Source: Halobiforma nitratireducens JCM 10879 (GTDB lineage Archaea > Halobacteriota > Halobacteria > Halobacteriales > Natrialbaceae). From it: a stretch of 35,426 bases of DNA. A model generated the notes under the pieces. That model saw only the letters and a list, made by a program, of their open reading frames with translations, did not search any database and was not told the DNA's origin. A program made the translations under genes and the position numbers. The stretch is taken from positions 1 through 35,426 of the forward strand of contig NZ_AOMA01000096.1 of NCBI RefSeq assembly GCF_000337895.1. The letters run 5' to 3'. Shown in pieces: positions 1 through 7,441 of the stretch (position 1 is its first letter; the number at the start of each line of letters is the position of its first letter).

Positions 1-79
1 GTTCGGAATCCGCTTCGTTCCGACCTGACCCTACCGTTGTATAGCGGTTCTTGACAGTTCAAAGTACGTATTGGAAACT

Positions 80-136
80 CGAACTGGAGTGTCGAACGTG
101 GGCTGATTCCAAGTTGTCGGATTCATCCTGCGGCTA
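80..136 (+). repeat. Left half of a repeat end, interrupted by the IS630 element
   Basis: These 57 bases, joined to 1291-1323, match the reverse complement of 35337-35426 with a single mismatch. The joined sequence contains a perfect hairpin (CCTGCGGCT, two-base loop, AGCCGCAGG). Hairpins like this are typical of IS200/IS605 (TnpB) right ends, so bases 1-136 may be the 3' end of such an element entering from the left edge. I could not recognise a TnpB reading frame in bases 1-79. Confidence 0.6.
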
Positions 137-1288
137 TAGTGCCTAGCGTAACTTCTGAAGGTATCCACCAAGGTGCTCGTCAATCCATGAGGCTGCGAAA
201 CTCAGTTGAGTCGTAAGTTGCTCAAAGAGCCCAGTGAGGAGAGCGCGGTATTCTGCCGCGCTCTCCACGATCAACGGCGATGCTTCCCATTTGAGGCTCT
301 TCCAGACCTGCTCGATTGGGTTGAGATCAGGTGAACCAACTGGGAGAAACACGAGATCAATGCCCAGTTGGTGGGCTCGTCTACGTGTATACTCACACAC
401 GTGTGACGAGAAGTTGTCCAAGACGAGCAGAATCCGCTGGCCCGGATTCTGCTCGCGGATCCCTTCGAGACAGCCACAGATCCGTTCTTTCTCTTGATTG
501 GCCGGAAACTGAATGACACTCTCACCGGAGAGTGCGTAGAACCCGACCGCTGGTTCGTCTAACTTCACCAGCGGTCGGGTGATATGTGGATCATCCACGG
601 TGTAGAGCCGCTGTGAGTTGTCCCATGGTTGGGGATGCGATCTATCGAGAAACCCAAGGACGGTTCCGCCATCCGTGCGGATTTCCTCGTCAACGACCCA
701 CCCTTCTTCGTCATCTCCCTCGCGTTGGTTGTGCGGCTCATCAGCCTCCTCGTCGAACGCGTCGCCGACGCGTTCGTCGAGAATCTCTTCGGCGTTTTCT
801 GGGCGTGATGGACGCTTCGTCCGTGGAATTGCGTAGGAAAGACCGAGATCTTCGAGGAACGTACTCAGGTATACCGGATGAAATTCTACGTCGAATTCTT
901 CATTGATGAGATGCTGAATCTCCTGTTTCTTCCACGGTTGCCCGTCACGAAGTAGTTCCAAGAGGCGGTCTCGTTGGTCCTCGCCGAGCTTCGGGGGCCT
1001 ACCGCCCCCGAAGTCCGGCATCAGTAGTCCGAGACCGCCCTTGTTCCACCGTCGAGCCCAGCGCGTTCCTGTCGCGGAGGACCTGCCGACGTCATCGGCA
1101 GCGTCCTCCAGCGTTGCTCCCTTGTAGACTCGTTTGATGAAGATCAGCCGCTCAGTGAGTTTCTCATCAGTAGACTCCGCAAGAAGTCGATCGAGATCGT
1201 CCTCACTGAGGTGACGGACGATCTCTTTGCGGCGATCTCCAGGCATACTCACATATCAGATGCCACCTTCATAACTTCTCCTGACCAC
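137..1288 (-). mobile_element. IS630-family insertion sequence, 1152 bp
   Basis: The element is bounded by TA dinucleotides at 135-136 and 1289-1290, the target duplication expected of IS630/Tc1-type elements. The ends form imperfect inverted repeats of about 26 bp that both start TAGTG and both finish with GAAGGT. Comparison with the uninterrupted copy at 35337-35426 defines the empty site exactly: the element landed in the two-base loop of a 9-bp hairpin. One transposase gene fills almost the whole element. Confidence 0.85.
143..1252 (-). CDS. IS630-family transposase
   Basis: A 369-residue DDE transposase that would cut and paste its own element at TA sites. An N-terminal helix-turn-helix region (about residues 33-75, including LEDAADDVGRSSATGTRW) precedes the catalytic domain. 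The likely catalytic residues are D203 (FLDRSH), D279 (LVLDNFSSH) and E314 (SPDLNPIEQVWKSLK); the last block is the most diagnostic signature of the family. The start is GTG at 1252, or ATG at 1246 two codons inside. The stop lies only six bases from the element end, so the terminal repeat and coding region nearly touch. The frame is uninterrupted, so the copy may be active. Confidence 0.9.
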   Translation of the reverse strand: MSMPGDRRKEIVRHLSEDDLDRLLAESTDEKLTERLIFIKRVYKGATLEDAADDVGRSSATGTRWARRWNKGGLGLLMPDFGGGRPPKLGEDQRDRLLELLRDGQPWKKQEIQHLINEEFDVEFHPVYLSTFLEDLGLSYAIPRTKRPSRPENAEEILDERVGDAFDEEADEPHNQREGDDEEGWVVDEEIRTDGGTVLGFLDRSHPQPWDNSQRLYTVDDPHITRPLVKLDEPAVGFYALSGESVIQFPANQEKERICGCLEGIREQNPGQRILLVLDNFSSHVCEYTRRRAHQLGIDLVFLPVGSPDLNPIEQVWKSLKWEASPLIVESAAEYRALLTGLFEQLTTQLSFAASWIDEHLGGYLQKLR

Positions 1289-1290
1289 TA

Positions 1291-1323
1291 AAGCCGCAGG
1301 TATTCTCCTTGATTTCGTATAAA
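1291..1323 (+). repeat. Right half of the interrupted repeat end
   Basis: These 33 bases complete the repeat begun at 80-136, forming the second hairpin arm (AGCCGCAGG, 1292-1300) plus a tail ending in GTATAAA. Similarity to the copy at 35337-35426 stops at 1323, which marks the boundary of the host element. Confidence 0.6.
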
Positions 1324-1387
1324 TTCTATACATCTCTGATAGTTGGCTGCTGTACTACATACCCGCGCCGATCAAGCAGACACCGGC

Positions 1388-1960
1388 TTATTCTACGTCG
1401 CGACGCATCGCGATTTCGAACCAGGGACAGAGCCGAAGCTGCCGGTACCAGTCGGGGTTGGAGTGGAGTCGCTCGTAGGGGGCCCACATCAGCCCGGCCA
1501 CCTCCTCCTCGTTCGGATCGAGGCTGCGGTCGGAGAGGGTCAGTTGCAACACGGCACAGACCTCGTGTTCGACGCCCGCGTTCTCGAAGTACCGTTTGTA
1601 CTCGAACCGATCCGTCAGGCGCAGCTCGTCGTACTGATCGGGGGTGATCCCGAGTTCCTCCTCGAGTCGCTGTCGGGTCGCCTCTTTCTGGCTCTGGCCC
1701 TGAACGGGGTGGGAAGCGACCGTCCCATCCCAGTAGGTCCCCCAGAGACGCTTTTCGGGGGCCCGCTGGGCGAGCAGAATGTTCCCCTCACCGTCGAACA
1801 CCAGGGAAGTAAACGCCCGATGGCGGATTCCATCGCCAGTGTGGGCCTCGAGTCGGTTGACGGGTTCGAGCTCGTTGTCGTCCTCGTCGACGGCGATGAC
1901 ATCCTGTTCGGCGTTTTCGTGCTGTAGGTCCGGTTCGTGGGAGTCCTCGCTCGTACTCAT
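1388..1960 (-). CDS. idi: Isopentenyl-diphosphate delta-isomerase, type I (Nudix)
   Basis: Interconverts isopentenyl and dimethylallyl diphosphate, supplying both C5 units for archaeal ether lipids and carotenoids. The 190-residue protein has a Nudix fold. The diagnostic segments are RLEAHTGDGIRHRAFTSLV (37-55), the Nudix-like helix QSQKEATRQRLEEELGI (89-105) and EHEVCAVL (131-138), which carries the acidic catalytic and metal residues. Oddity: the catalytic cysteine of the bacterial enzyme (the C of CGHP in E. coli) aligns with Ala82 in VASHP. The reading frame runs further upstream, but homology starts at ATG 1960. The N-terminal 20 residues are an acidic tail. No operon partner is evident. 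Confidence 0.85.
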   Translation of the reverse strand: MSTSEDSHEPDLQHENAEQDVIAVDEDDNELEPVNRLEAHTGDGIRHRAFTSLVFDGEGNILLAQRAPEKRLWGTYWDGTVASHPVQGQSQKEATRQRLEEELGITPDQYDELRLTDRFEYKRYFENAGVEHEVCAVLQLTLSDRSLDPNEEEVAGLMWAPYERLHSNPDWYRQLRLCPWFEIAMRRDVE

Positions 1961-2102
1961 ATCACCACAATCGGAGAGGTGCCTAAAACCAGTATCGCCT
2001 CCATTCGTTGCGCTTCGCGTCCCGTCTCGGGCCAGGGCACACAGTTCCCTCTCGCCGAGGGCGGTCGTCACCGAAAAATACCGTCCTCCCGTACCACCGT
2101 GT

Positions 2103-2840
2103 ATGCTCGCGGTCGACCTGCACGCCCACACGCGGTTCTTCCACGGTCGTCGTCGGCTCGGCGATCGATTCGATCCCTACGGCTATCGAGCGCTCGCCAG
2201 CGTCATCGACCGACGTGGGCTCGACGGCGTCGCGACGACGAACCACGATTACGCGACGCAGTTCTCCGAAACGACCGGAAGCACGGTGACGACGATTCCC
2301 GGCATCGAAGTCTCGACCACGCACGGACACGTGCTCGTGGTAGGTCCTGATCCACCGACCGAAACGGTCCCACTCGAGTACACCCCCGCCGAAGTGGTCG
2401 AACTGGCCCACGAACGCGACTGTGCGGCGATCGTCGCCCACCCCTACCGCTCGAGTTCGGTGCTCGAGGCGTTCCCCGACGTCCCGTTCGATGCGGTCGA
2501 GATCAACGGTAAACATCCGCGGACACGCCCACTGGTAGAATCGCTCGCAAGCGAACACGACCTGCCGATCGTCGCCGGCAGCGACGCACACTTCCCGATC
2601 GAAGCGGGTACGGCGTACACACTGATCGATGCGGACGTGTTGACGCCGACGACGCTGGTCGAGGCGATCCGGGATGGACGGGTCGAACCTCACGTCGCGA
2701 GCGGGCCGTTCGAACGGCTGTTGCGTCGCGGCTATCGTCGGGTCCACGAACGGAAGTATCCGGAGGGCGTCCTCGGCCAGTCGCGGCCAAGAGAGCGAGA
2801 GATCGGGGACACCGTCGCCGACTCGAGGAACGAAACCTGA
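2103..2840 (+). CDS. PHP-domain metal-dependent phosphoesterase
   Basis: A 245-residue PHP (polymerase and histidinol phosphatase) protein. The metal-binding motifs appear in order: DLHAHT (H7, H9), TTNHDY, PGIEVSTTHGH, AIVAHPYRSS and AGSDAHFP. This full set predicts a trinuclear metal site and hydrolysis of a phosphate ester, but the substrate cannot be told from sequence. ATG 2103 was chosen because the PHP motif starts at residue 5; the longer open frame upstream overlaps idi on the other strand and looks like a shadow. The C-terminal 40 residues are basic and poorly conserved in character. The gene is divergent from idi. Confidence 0.82.
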   Translation: MLAVDLHAHTRFFHGRRRLGDRFDPYGYRALASVIDRRGLDGVATTNHDYATQFSETTGSTVTTIPGIEVSTTHGHVLVVGPDPPTETVPLEYTPAEVVELAHERDCAAIVAHPYRSSSVLEAFPDVPFDAVEINGKHPRTRPLVESLASEHDLPIVAGSDAHFPIEAGTAYTLIDADVLTPTTLVEAIRDGRVEPHVASGPFERLLRRGYRRVHERKYPEGVLGQSRPREREIGDTVADSRNET

Positions 2841-2993
2841 ATCGAAGGCGGTGACGGCAGTGGTAACGGGAGCCTATCGTCAACAGTACCGTCCTCGGCT
2901 CCGGCGTTACCGACTCGATACAAGAACCGATTACTCGCACAGGTCTTCGTACGAGAAAATAACTAACGGCTGGTAGGAGTGAGTTACCGCTCG

Positions 2994-4100
2994 ATGAGCC
3001 AGCAACTGACACGGGGTAAAAGAGTGGATCGGACGGACCCTGACGACGTCGATCCCGTTCGCGTCGAATCGGACAGTGAGTCGGGACTCACCGCGACAGT
3101 CTTCGATACGATCCACGGAATAGAGCCAAACCGGTGGAACGGAGTGGTCGACGGGTCGGACCTCGGGACCGTCTTCCATCGCTACGAGTGGCTCGAGGCG
3201 ATCGAGACCGGCATCGGCTACCCTGCCCGCCACGTCGTCGTCGAGAAGGATTCGAACCCGATCGGGCTCTTTCCGAACTTCGTCGTCGACATTCCGAAGA
3301 CGCCGTTCGAACGCTTGACTTCTGTGTATCCGGGGTTCGGCGGTCCGCTGCTGACCACGGACGTCTCCGAATCGCTGTCGCTTCTGCTCGATCTCGTTCC
3401 CGAACTCTGTTCGGGGCGGACGGTCGTCCACGAGGTCAGGGCCTGTAACACGAACTTTCTCCGGTACGACGAGCACATGTCCGCGAGGGGCTACGACTCC
3501 GAACGCCTCGAAGGACGGTTTCTCCTAAACCTGGAGAAAGGGTACGACGACCTCCGCGCCGAGATGGATAGTTCGAAACGGCGGGCGATCCGCCGAGGAC
3601 GGGAGACCGACCACGAGATCGTCGAAGAAGAATTGACGCGGTCGAATCTGCGGCGGTTCTATCAAAAGTACTGCGAACACATGACCAATGTCGGCGGGAC
3701 GATCTACCCGGTTGCCTTTTTCGAGCAGTTGGCAGCGATGGACGACCGCGTTCTGCTCTTGACGCTCCGTCTCGAGGGCGAGTACGCGGGCGGCTTTCTC
3801 GAACTGCTCGATGACGAACAGTCGTCGGTCCATGGCTTCTTTTCGGGACTTCCGGCCGAGTACTTCGAGTACCACGCCTCCGAATTACTCTACGACTATC
3901 TGTTCCGGTGGGCCATCGAGAACGGGTACGAGACCTACGACTTCGGCGGCGCGGGAGCGAACTTCGAGGACGGCGCTTTTCGGTTCAAAGAGGAGTTCGG
4001 TGGCGACCTAGTTCCGAACGTCTACTGGGAGCGGGGGACGAGTCCGTTCTGGCGGCTGATCGACGTAGGACGGTCGCTGTACGGTCGGTACGACAAGTAA
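2994..4100 (+). CDS. FemAB/GNAT-like (GNAT_acetyltran_6) protein
   Basis: A 368-residue cytoplasmic protein of the FemAB-like GNAT superfamily. The second GNAT repeat is the most recognisable: an acceptor-site segment FSGLPAEYFEYHASELLYDY, then GYETYDFGGAGAN and FKEEFGGDLVPN near the C-terminus. Bacterial relatives transfer amino acids or acyl groups to cell-wall or polysaccharide precursors. Haloarchaea lack peptidoglycan, so an acyl transfer to a surface glycan or lipid is plausible but not shown. The start could be ATG 2994 or GTG 2979; an AT-rich box near 2955-2965 fits a leaderless transcript starting near either. Confidence 0.7.
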   Translation: MSQQLTRGKRVDRTDPDDVDPVRVESDSESGLTATVFDTIHGIEPNRWNGVVDGSDLGTVFHRYEWLEAIETGIGYPARHVVVEKDSNPIGLFPNFVVDIPKTPFERLTSVYPGFGGPLLTTDVSESLSLLLDLVPELCSGRTVVHEVRACNTNFLRYDEHMSARGYDSERLEGRFLLNLEKGYDDLRAEMDSSKRRAIRRGRETDHEIVEEELTRSNLRRFYQKYCEHMTNVGGTIYPVAFFEQLAAMDDRVLLLTLRLEGEYAGGFLELLDDEQSSVHGFFSGLPAEYFEYHASELLYDYLFRWAIENGYETYDFGGAGANFEDGAFRFKEEFGGDLVPNVYWERGTSPFWRLIDVGRSLYGRYDK

Positions 4101-4131
4101 CGCAGGCTACCGCGACAGTCGAATCGGCCCG

Positions 4132-4545
4132 TCAACCCAGTTGTTCCTCGAGTATCAGTCTGGTTTTCGTGCTTACGACTTCCTCCTGGTTGCGGGCTTT
4201 GGTGATGAGGTCGTTCACCCCGCGCGTGTCCGCGGCGTCGACGACCAACACGATGTCCTGCTCGCCGGAGACCATCCAGACGAGGTCGACCTCCGCCCAC
4301 TCGGCCATCCGCTCGGCGACACCGTTCGTGTCGACGTCGACGGCGACGCCGATCTCGAGCATCGCCTGTACGTTTCCGGTTCGGGTCGAGATCGTGAACC
4401 GTTCGATGACCCCGTCGTCCATCATCCGTTCGACGCGGTTACGGACGGTTCCTTCGCTGGTGCCGATCTCGTCGGCGATCTCGGTGTAGGGCGTGCGGGC
4501 GTCTCGCCGGAGAATATCGAGTATCTGTCGGTCCAGGTCGTCCAT
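4132..4545 (-). CDS. Lrp/AsnC family transcriptional regulator
   Basis: A 137-residue regulator. An N-terminal winged helix (residues 1-50, MDDLDRQILDILRRDARTPY, with recognition helix SEGTVRNRVERM) is followed by a RAM/AsnC ligand-binding ferredoxin-like domain (about 60-135). It lies divergently from carA, separated by about 100 bp that contain a 15-bp palindrome, so it probably controls carA and itself. The effector is likely an amino acid or related metabolite; glutamine or arginine pathway compounds would suit the neighbour, but that is inference. I recall an Lrp gene next to carA in other haloarchaea. Confidence 0.87.
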   Translation of the reverse strand: MDDLDRQILDILRRDARTPYTEIADEIGTSEGTVRNRVERMMDDGVIERFTISTRTGNVQAMLEIGVAVDVDTNGVAERMAEWAEVDLVWMVSGEQDIVLVVDAADTRGVNDLITKARNQEEVVSTKTRLILEEQLG

Positions 4546-4581
4546 GGAGATACGAGGCTACGACGACACGGCACTTACCGA

Positions 4582-4596
4582 TTACGAATTTCGTAA
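4582..4596. promoter_or_regulatory. Palindromic operator candidate between lrp and carA
   Basis: TTACGAA-T-TTCGTAA is a perfect 7-bp inverted repeat around one base. It lies immediately upstream of a TATA-like box near 4613-4619 (ACTTAT), which is about 30 nt before the carA ATG. A second half site, TTCGTAA, overlaps the carA start codon at 4642-4648. Spacing and symmetry suit a dimeric Lrp-type regulator acting on the divergent pair. Confidence 0.6.
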
Positions 4597-4647
4597 CTGA
4601 GTTTCGAAGACAACACTTATTGTGGTGGGATCGGTACGTAGTTCGTA

Positions 4648-5724
4648 ATGACAGAGGCCTACGTTGCGCTGGAGGGTGGCCACGTAATCGAGGGACGTGG
4701 TCGTGCTCCGGGAACTGCTCGCGGCGAACTGGTTTTCACGACGGCGTACACTGGTTACGAGGAGAGTCTGACCGATCCCTCCTACGAGGAGCAGGTCCTG
4801 ACTTTCTCGTATCCGCTGATCGGCAACTACGGAGTCCGCGAGGAACGGTTCGAAGACGATCGCGTCCACCCACGTGCGGTGCTCGCGAAGGAACTGACCG
4901 AAGACGTTGCCGACTGGCTCGCAACCGAGGACGTGCCCGCAATCGACCATCTCGACACCCGTCAGGTCGTCACCGACATCCGCGACGGTGGAGCCATGAA
5001 ATGCGGCATCGCTGTCGGCGAGGATGTCACCGAGGAAGACGCCCTGGCCGAACTCGAGCAGTGCAAGGCGATGAGCGAACACACCGACATCGGTACACAG
5101 GTCAGCGTCGACGAGCCGGTCGTCCACGGCGCGGACAACGACGGCGAGACCGTCGCGCTGGTCGACTGTGGCGCGAAGGGTTCGATCGTCGACTCGCTGA
5201 TCGCCCGCGACGCGGAAGTCCACGTCCTCCCTTACGACGCCGCCGTCGAAGACGTCGAAGACGTCGATCCAGACGTGTTGTTTATTTCGAACGGCCCCGG
5301 CGACCCGGCCAACTACGAACAGGCTATCGAACTCGTCCGGGAGTTCGTCGAGGACACGCCCGTCGCCGGCATCTGTCTCGGCCAGCAGATCGTCGCCGAG
5401 GCGCTTGGTGGCACCACCGAGAAGATGAACTTCGGCCACCGTGGCGTCAACCAGCCCGTCCTCGACCTCGAGTCGGGCCAGGTCGTTATGACGACCCAGA
5501 ACCACGGCTACACCGTCGACGAGCCCGGTGACCACCTCGAGGTCACCCAGATCAACGTCAACGACGACACCCCCGAAGGCCTGGACGGAATCGAGTACGA
5601 CGTCCTCACCCGCCAGTACCACCCCGAGGCCAACCCCGGCCCCGAGGACACCCTCGAGTTTTTCGACGACGTCCTCGAGATGGCCGACCAGCGAGCAAAG
5701 CGGGCAGTTCCTGCGGACGACTGA
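4648..5724 (+). CDS. carA: Carbamoyl-phosphate synthase, small (glutaminase) subunit
   Basis: Hydrolyses glutamine and passes ammonia to CarB for carbamoyl phosphate, the precursor of arginine and pyrimidines. The 358-residue protein has the CarA N-terminal domain (YVALEGGHVIEGRG; TGYEESLTDPSY) and a class I glutamine amidotransferase domain from about residue 168. The nucleophile is C243 (GICLGQQI) and the other triad members are H325 and E327 (QYHPEA); the oxyanion motif is SNGPGDP (214-220). Length is usual. carB is not adjacent in this window. Transcription is probably leaderless from the TATA-like box about 30 nt upstream, under the neighbouring Lrp. Confidence 0.95.
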   Translation: MTEAYVALEGGHVIEGRGRAPGTARGELVFTTAYTGYEESLTDPSYEEQVLTFSYPLIGNYGVREERFEDDRVHPRAVLAKELTEDVADWLATEDVPAIDHLDTRQVVTDIRDGGAMKCGIAVGEDVTEEDALAELEQCKAMSEHTDIGTQVSVDEPVVHGADNDGETVALVDCGAKGSIVDSLIARDAEVHVLPYDAAVEDVEDVDPDVLFISNGPGDPANYEQAIELVREFVEDTPVAGICLGQQIVAEALGGTTEKMNFGHRGVNQPVLDLESGQVVMTTQNHGYTVDEPGDHLEVTQINVNDDTPEGLDGIEYDVLTRQYHPEANPGPEDTLEFFDDVLEMADQRAKRAVPADD

Positions 5725-5904
5725 CTCTCGCCGTTCTCTCCGTTGCCAGCCGTTCTCTTCTGTTCCCTATCCAAGACCCTCTTTCAGTAGCTATCGCTCG
5801 GTATCCGTGACTGCCGATCGAAAGAACTCGAGGGACGCGGAAGCTTCGAACGTCGAATCGCAAAACGGAGACGACGAAACGAGCCCGATTACGGGTCTGT
5901 TACG

Positions 5905-6657
5905 TTACTCCTCGGCGAAACCGTACGTCACCGTCGTCGACGCGGAGACGCTGACCGGATCGGCGTCGATATCGGTCGAGGCACCCGCATCGTCCGCCTC
6001 GGCGACAGTATCGTACGCAGTCCGGTGACTGACCGAGTGGACTTGCACGTCGCTCGTGGCGACCGACTCCGTTCCGGTGAGCGCTACCCCCCGGTTGGCG
6101 GCGATGTGTTCGGCTTCCTCGTCGGCATTCGCGAGTGCCTCGTCGATTGCGTCCTTCCGGAGTTCGTCCCGCGTTTCCTCCTGGAGGGTAAAGTTCACCC
6201 GACCGATATCGTCGGCACCGGCCTCGACGGACGCGTCGATGACCTCGCCGACGCGGTCGACATCGTCTATCGTCACCTCGAAGGAGTGAGAGCCGCGAAT
6301 CTCCTCGATTTCGTCGTCGGGTCCCGGGATGGGCCTGACGCGGTAACGTCCCTCTTCGACGTTGTCCGCTGGAATTCCCAGGTCGTCGAACGTCTCACGC
6401 AGGTCGTCGGCACCTGCGGCCAGTTCGTCGGTGACGGTCTCGGCGGATTCGCCGCGCGCTTCTACGCCGATGCTGACCGTCGCCTTGTCGGGTTCGGTCT
6501 CGACTTCGCCGCTCGTGCTGACGGTGATCTCGTTGTCGGCGTCGCTCCCGCCTTCGCTCGAGTCTGCGGGATCGTCGTCGGTTGCGCTTCCGATACAGCC
6601 TGCCAGGGCGGCCACAGCGCCGACGCCCGACGCCGCGAGGAACTGTCGTCGATCCAT
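5905..6657 (-). CDS. SIMPL (DUF541) domain lipoprotein, Tat-exported
   Basis: A 250-residue predicted lipoprotein. The N-terminus carries a twin-arginine motif (DRRQFL), a hydrophobic stretch and a lipobox ending LAGC with the acceptor C21, followed by an acidic linker rich in D, S and G. The SIMPL domain fills about residues 43-250, starting ITVSTSGEVETEPDKATVSI and ending in a beta strand VSVSASTTVTYGF. The family occurs at cell surfaces and its biochemical role is unclear. An AT-rich box at 6680-6686 lies about 27 nt upstream of the ATG, consistent with a leaderless transcript. It converges on carA. Confidence 0.85.
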   Translation of the reverse strand: MDRRQFLAASGVGAVAALAGCIGSATDDDPADSSEGGSDADNEITVSTSGEVETEPDKATVSIGVEARGESAETVTDELAAGADDLRETFDDLGIPADNVEEGRYRVRPIPGPDDEIEEIRGSHSFEVTIDDVDRVGEVIDASVEAGADDIGRVNFTLQEETRDELRKDAIDEALANADEEAEHIAANRGVALTGTESVATSDVQVHSVSHRTAYDTVAEADDAGASTDIDADPVSVSASTTVTYGFAEE

Positions 6658-6770
6658 ATTCGGACTCTCGAACGGGACCTAAAAAGCATCTGTCCAAGGT
6701 GAAAGGGGTCTTTGACCGTGGACGATCCCGAGTGAGCGGTGTTTCTCGGCCGTGGTTCGTCCGTCGTCTG

Positions 6771-6818
6771 TCCCCGATCGTCCTCGATCGTCCTCGATCG
6801 TCCTCGGTCGTCCTCGAG
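6771..6818. repeat. Short 10-bp tandem repeat
   Basis: About four to five degenerate copies of TCCTCGATCG run between the SIMPL gene and the small membrane protein. The region 6658-6882 otherwise shows no coding potential. Confidence 0.7.
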
Positions 6819-6882
6819 AGGCTACAGAGCAGCGATCAGAGTCTCTAGATTGGTGGAGGCTGTGCTGGAAGACCCGGCCCGG

Positions 6883-7137
6883 TCAGTCTTCGACGACGTG
6901 TGCGACAGCAAACCAGGATTCCACGTAGGATTCGATCGCGAGGAAGATCACGAGGAGGTTCCCGAGCGCTGCAAGCAACAGACTCACGAGCCCGAGCCAA
7001 AGCGGAGGGTTCCGGATGGCAACCGGCAGCGCCAACGTAACGCCCGTAACGGCACCACAGCCCAGAAACGTGTACAGCACGTACGTCCCAACGGAGGGGC
7101 GATCGCTCGGCAAGACCTCGATGCGGGGCGTCGCCAT
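6883..7137 (-). CDS. Small two-helix membrane protein
   Basis: An 84-residue protein of unknown function. After a short polar N-terminus (MATPRIEVLPSDRPSVGTY) there are two hydrophobic segments, roughly residues 19-42 and 47-70, and a short acidic C-terminal tail ending AHVVED. A longer frame extends upstream, but ATG 7137 gives a sensible membrane-protein start. Nothing identifies a partner; the genes on either side are unrelated metabolic functions. Confidence 0.6.
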   Translation of the reverse strand: MATPRIEVLPSDRPSVGTYVLYTFLGCGAVTGVTLALPVAIRNPPLWLGLVSLLLAALGNLLVIFLAIESYVESWFAVAHVVED

Positions 7138-7249
7138 AGACGGTCGCACGACCGGTCCGGATGTAAATGTCTCGGTCGGAACGTGAAGGGAAGAAACAAC
7201 TCGAGAGCGGACAGCTGTTCTCACTCCGAACCGTGGAGTCATCGCGTCC

Positions 7250-7278
7250 GAACGACCGCTGGCCAGTGAACACCATCG
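7250..7278 (-). pseudogene. Duplicated 3' tail of the PurN-PurH gene
   Basis: Twenty-nine bases are identical to 7454-7482, which encode the C-terminal residues [10 protein letters not shown] of the PurN-PurH protein. In the same minus orientation this copy reads MVFTGQRSF and then diverges. It is most simply a remnant of a tandem duplication or of a gene conversion or deletion event downstream of the gene. The 7138-7441 interval holds no other recognisable feature. Confidence 0.65.
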
Positions 7279-7441
7279 CGACATCGACCGTTTTCTCGTC
7301 GGGTTCGCTCGCGCCGCTCGCTCACCACGCCTCCAAAATCTCGACAAAAACCGCTCATTCACTCCGTTCGTTCGCGGTGTACAGCACCCGTATCGGTTCT
7401 CGTCGTTCTCTCGGCTTCCGAACCGCGGACCGCTCGCCGTG

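Noticed and set aside
4582..5622. Long minus-strand open frame opposite carA
   Set aside because: Composition is Val/Asp/Leu-rich antisense of carA; no motif, and it crosses the lrp-carA promoter.
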